Source: Epiperipatus broadwayi
Taxonomy: Eukaryota > Onychophora > Udeonychophora > Euonychophora > Peripatidae
DNA: 64,000 nt
Reading direction: 5' to 3'
NCBI GenBank assembly: GCA_028023455.1
Contig: JAQFVV010000186.1
Coordinates: 1,828,700-1,892,699, forward strand
The translations under genes and the position numbers were made by a program. The notes under the pieces are model-generated. The model was not told the origin of the DNA. It made no database searches and saw nothing but the letters and a program-made list of their open reading frames with translations. The number at the start of each line of letters is the position of its first letter. Within the stretch, counting starts at the first letter, position 1. Shown here piece by piece: positions 60,900 to 64,000 of the stretch.

Positions 60900-61777
60900 T
60901 TATTCAAACAATCTCTTAAATCTATAAAAAAGAAAATTAAGTTTTCTTAATTTTACTTCAAGCCAAAAAATATGCTTATCCCAATGTAAATACTCATCCA
61001 AAACCAAGCCAAGGTAAGAAATTGTTGAAGTTTTAGTAATTTTCTGACAAGAGGTTTGATTCACATAAGGCAATTGAATTAACAAGTCTTTTGCTGGAAT
61101 ATTTTTAAAAGAATATATTATGTAATTACACTTATTAATATTTAGCAGTAATCTATTATTGTTCATCCATTGTGTAATTTTAAATAAATCTTCATTCACA
61201 AGTTTCTCAAGTAAACTATATGAAACTGCTGAAGTAACCAAAGCAGTATCATCTGCAAAATAAAAAATGCTAGAATGAAGAGAAAGATTGAACAGATCGT
61301 TAATATAAACAGTAAATAACAATGAACCCAGGACTGAATCTTGAGAACTCCATATCTAATTATTTCAGAATCACTTAAAAAATTATTAATTTTAACAAAT
61401 TGGCTTCTATTACTTAAATAAGATTTAAACCATTCAAGCATAGTACTCCTTATGCCACCATGGTGTAACTTAATTATCAATATATCATGTGGAACGCAGT
61501 CAAATGCTTTCCACAAATCTAAATAAATGTCTATAGTTTTGTAACCTTTTTCTAAAGATTCAGTGATGACTGAAACATGTTCAGATAAAGCCAGTTCTGT
61601 AGATCTTTCTGGAAAAAACTCAAATTGATTATTTGAAAATAAATATTTTTGAAAAAAATAATAATAATTCTGCTTTTTACACACATTTCCAAAATTTGAG
61701 ACAATGTTGATAAAATAGAAATTGGCCTCTAGTTTTCTAACATTCCCTATCTCCACTCTTAAAAATAAGTGTAACAA
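60900..61777 (-). pseudogene. LINE ORF2 reverse transcriptase, frameshifted
   Basis: Two overlapping frames. 61196-61777 holds FFPERSTELALSEHVSVITE, then TIDIYLDLWKAFDCVPHDIL (motif A with catalytic Asp) and SYLSNRSQFVKINNFLSDSE. 60900-61322 resumes with LFTVYINDLFNLSLHSSIFY, FADDTALVTS (motif C, catalytic FADD), LLLNINKCNYIIYS (motif D/E) and SYLGLVLDEYLHW. The frameshift falls in motif B near 61,330, where PQGSVLG would be expected but is unreadable. Confidence 0.85.
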
Positions 61778-62174
61778 CAGCAGGTTTTAAACAATCTGGA
61801 AATATACCTGAATCAATAGAAGAATTAAATAAAAAAGATAAAATTGGTAAAAGAATGGAAACATTTCAATTAATATTTTTACAGAAATACAATCCAAACC
61901 AACACATTTCTTATGTCTCATTTTATAAAGAGAATCTAAAATTTCTCAATCTTCAATCTCTTTAAAAACAAAAGAATTCACGATAGATTTCTCATATTGA
62001 AAAACATGAGAACTGCAATTATTTTCAAAACTATTCATTAACAATTCCACACTATGTACAAAATATTGATTGAAATGATCAGATATTAGTTTTGAATTAT
62101 TTAAAACATCAATAGATATTTCATTAATCTTTAGTCTAGAAATTTGTGAAAATCCTTCCCTAAAAATAAATTTT

Positions 62175-62612
62175 TTAACAACAGTCCAAAAAGTTGCTTA
62201 ATTCAGTTGATTTTAAAGAATCAATTTGAGTAGAATAGAAAATCAATTTAGCTTTGACTATATCTTTCTTTATTTCTTTATCAAGAATCTTTAGCTGAAT
62301 TTTTAAATCTTCATTAGCAGGAAACCTTTTGAAAAGCTTGTACAATTTATTCTTACTGTTAACTTTTGATATTAACTCATTTGTAATCCAATCATGTCTC
62401 TTCAGATCTTTCTTCTTTATATATTTTATAAAAGAACAATAATATATAAACTCCTTCATCTTGTCAACAAAGAATGAAAATGCACAATTTACATCATTCA
62501 ACTCAAAGATTAAATTCCAATCATATTTAGTAATTAAGGAATGCAAACGATCATGAGATAAAAGTTTAAAACACTTTTTACTATGAGAAAAAATTCTTTT
62601 TAAAAGTAACAA
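62175..62612 (-). pseudogene. LINE ORF2 linker between endonuclease and RT
   Basis: A 145-codon frame with KDLKRHDWITNELISKVNSK and NKLYKLFKRFP, then LKIQLKILDKEIKKDIVKAK. It matches the usual LINE linker 'r.PWit..l...i..k.kly.k......y...k..l...ik.aK..yy'. The region between this frame and the RT (61,780-62,170) is frame-broken. Confidence 0.7.
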
Positions 62613-63252
62613 TAATTCCTCTGTGATCTGTAAGACACCAATCCAAAAAAGATGTTTTCAAAAGAATATTTTCAGGACATCTAGCAAAAATGTGGTCAAT
62701 AAGTGAAGATGATGAATATGTAACATGTAGGATGACATAAACATTGAAGAAATCCAAAAAGTGATAGCATATTTAAATAATGTTGAGCAGCAACAGAAAT
62801 TTTACCAGAAATATTAATGTTCAAGTCACCAACAAGAATAATGAATTTATCATTTAATCTAGTAAGTAAATCATCGAGTTCATCACTAAACTTTCAACTG
62901 TATGACTGCAAGACCTATACAGAGCCATAAGTGTTAATTTGTCTGAACCTAAAATAAAATTTAAAACAAGGCATTCAGAATAATCAAAAACTGCATCAAT
63001 AGAAGTCACACAAAGCACTGATTTATAATAAACTAAAACTCCACCTGACCTATTAGTAATTCTAGAATTAATAATTGATGTATATCCCTCTAACTCATAC
63101 ATTCCTTTTTCACATTCCTTAATCCAGATCTTAGACAAAAATATAATATCAAATGAATAATCAAGTAAATGTAAAAAAATTAACAACTCATCAAAGTGTT
63201 TCCTCACACTACAAATATTTATATGAAAAATCTTAAAATTTTCAATAGCCAA
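62613..63252 (-). pseudogene. LINE ORF2 endonuclease domain, decayed
   Basis: The frame 62854-63252 holds FKIFHINICSVRKHFDELLI (N-terminal Asn motif), IIFLSKIWIKE, SGGVLVYYKS and LTLMALYRSCSH. The catalytic Glu of 'LSETW' is Lys here, so the enzyme is dead even without the frameshifts. Further blocks continue in shifted frames: FIILVGDLNINISG at about 62,845-62,810, SLIDHIFARC near 62,700 and LTDHRGIIVT near 62,625. The start shown uses a TTG, so the real start is unknown. Confidence 0.8.
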
Positions 63253-63289
63253 ATTATCTTCTCCTGTAACAATATTTTTAAAAAATAAC

Positions 63290-64000
63290 CCATGTCATAA
63301 ATTAGACAAATCGGATTCAGAACCAATCCTAATAATCCTATCCCCTGTATCTTTCCTCAACCAAATTTTCCCATCTTTAATTCAAACAAACCTATGCGTA
63401 TTTTCTTTAGCCATTGTACGAACTTTCCAAAATAATTTCCTATTTTCAGGCAACAAATCTTCATTTAAATATATCTGCTTATCAACTATAGCAATAGGCA
63501 AAACATCAGATAGATATAATTTAATTCTTTTACCTCCTAACAAGAATAAATCTCTTACCATTTTACTAACAAAATTAACTTTTATTACAGGCCTAAAACT
63601 ACTTCCATATTTTAATCTATAAATAGAATTAATATAATTTTTATTAGTCTGACAATTCTAATTTTTTAGCTATATTTTCAACAATATTAAATAAATTTTC
63701 ATCATTAGTTAACACCAACAATTTCAATATTGTTTTCTAATATTTGCTGCTTTAAATAAAAATTTTCTTTTTGCAAATTGCAAAACAAAGAATCTTGTGC
63801 TTTTATTTTTTCTTGCATTTTATTAAATTCTCTAATCAATATTTTTATATTATTTTTAACTAATTCAATTTCTAAAGTAAGTTTAGCAAAAGACTGAGAT
63901 AATGAATCAATATGATTCTGTAAAACAGCAGCATATCAAGTTTTCTATTCATCTGCTGAAGTAATTCAAGACTAGAATTATTATCTAAACAATTAGATAA
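63290..64000 (-). pseudogene. LINE ORF1 with coiled coil and Baculo_FP-like domain, partial
   Basis: Minus-strand reading from the right edge: a heptad-like stretch (AKLTLEIELVKNNIKILIRE, then KMQEKIKAQ and LQKENFYLKQQILENNIEIV). After a frame break come YRLKYGSSFRPVIKVNFVSK, MVRDLFLLGGKRIKLYLSDV, QIYLNEDLLPENRKLFWKVR and, after one stop (TGA in place of a likely Trp), IKDGKIWLRKDTGDRIIRIG. The order 'IylNE.L.p.nr.LfwkaR....fVWikdGkI.vRk' is the FP25-like C-terminal domain found in ORF1 of Jockey/CR1-type LINEs, which binds RNA. It stops at about 63,290, roughly 40 bp before ORF2. The 5' end lies beyond the window. Confidence 0.7.

Larger units (their letters stand above)
60302..64000 (-). 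mobile_element. Jockey/CR1-like LINE, both ORFs, decayed, runs off right edge
   Basis: On the minus strand: ORF1 (64,000 to 63,290), ORF2 endonuclease (63,252 to about 62,610), linker, RT (about 61,780 to 60,900), C-terminal block (60,688 to 60,407) and a 3' end with AATAAATTAA leading into (ATT)n. The element is near full length but has many frameshifts. Its tail points at the same AAT/ATT array as the plus-strand LINE. Confidence 0.8.

Overview
The window is strongly AT-rich, intron/intergenic-type DNA from a metazoan, most likely an invertebrate. I found no bacterial, organellar or viral gene and no rRNA. The animal assignment rests on the mobile elements: APE-type LINEs of several kinds, a GTF2IRD2/ZBED-like hAT transposase, a Merlin (ISXO2/IS1595-like) transposase, tRNA-derived SINEs and long microsatellites. 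I cannot name the species from the sequence. No complete host gene is visible. The only host-like signals are a CpG-rich patch at about 32.2-33.05 kb and, beside it, a 27-nt segment with a strong splice acceptor and donor on the minus strand.

Layout. 0-5.2 kb: a decayed LINE reverse-transcriptase C-terminus, GAT microsatellites, a hAT-like end and featureless AT-rich DNA. 5.2-8.45 kb: a 71-bp tandem duplication and the first tRNA-derived SINE. 8.45-10.57 kb: a decayed Merlin DNA transposon with inverted ends of about 42 bp. 12.5-13.2 kb: a LINE 3' fragment with a CCHC-like finger. 13.2-18.2 kb: nothing recognised. 18.2-22 kb: a second SINE copy and a decayed hAT element with its transposase on the minus strand, disrupted by an inverted duplication of about 300 bp per arm and a palindromic insertion. 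22-26 kb: AT-rich, unexplained. 26-28.6 kb: a palindromic repeat and an RTE-like LINE remnant. 31.8-33.05 kb: the possible promoter and microexon area. 33.4-35.3 kb: a second hAT remnant. 35.7-44.5 kb: several long palindromic (foldback) repeats. 44.7-51.6 kb: hammerhead-ribozyme repeats and a LINE remnant. 51.7-55.5 kb: another LINE remnant and a foldback. 56.25-60.3 kb: the best-preserved gene-like unit, a LINE with endonuclease, reverse transcriptase and zinc finger, lying between two long AAT arrays. 60.3-64 kb: a Jockey/CR1-like LINE on the minus strand with both ORFs, running off the right edge.

The most interesting system is a small retroposed repeat family with five copies here (26.85, 27.88, 44.7, 47.4 and 51.4 kb). 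Each copy has target-site duplications of 8-15 bp. The 44.7 kb copy is one large palindrome with a hammerhead ribozyme fold on each strand: paired stem I, CTGATGA core, hairpin stem II, GAA, palindromic stem III ACTAGT and a cleavable C. The 51.4 kb copy carries the same ribozyme in damaged form. The other three copies lack it but keep a shared 5' head and an inverted copy of the 3' end. A separate hammerhead candidate, with a 7-bp stem I and 6-bp stem II, lies at 46,689-46,734. These resemble the minimal type I hammerheads known from Penelope-like elements and animal retrozymes, but the palindromic architecture, with ribozymes on both strands, is one I do not recognise.
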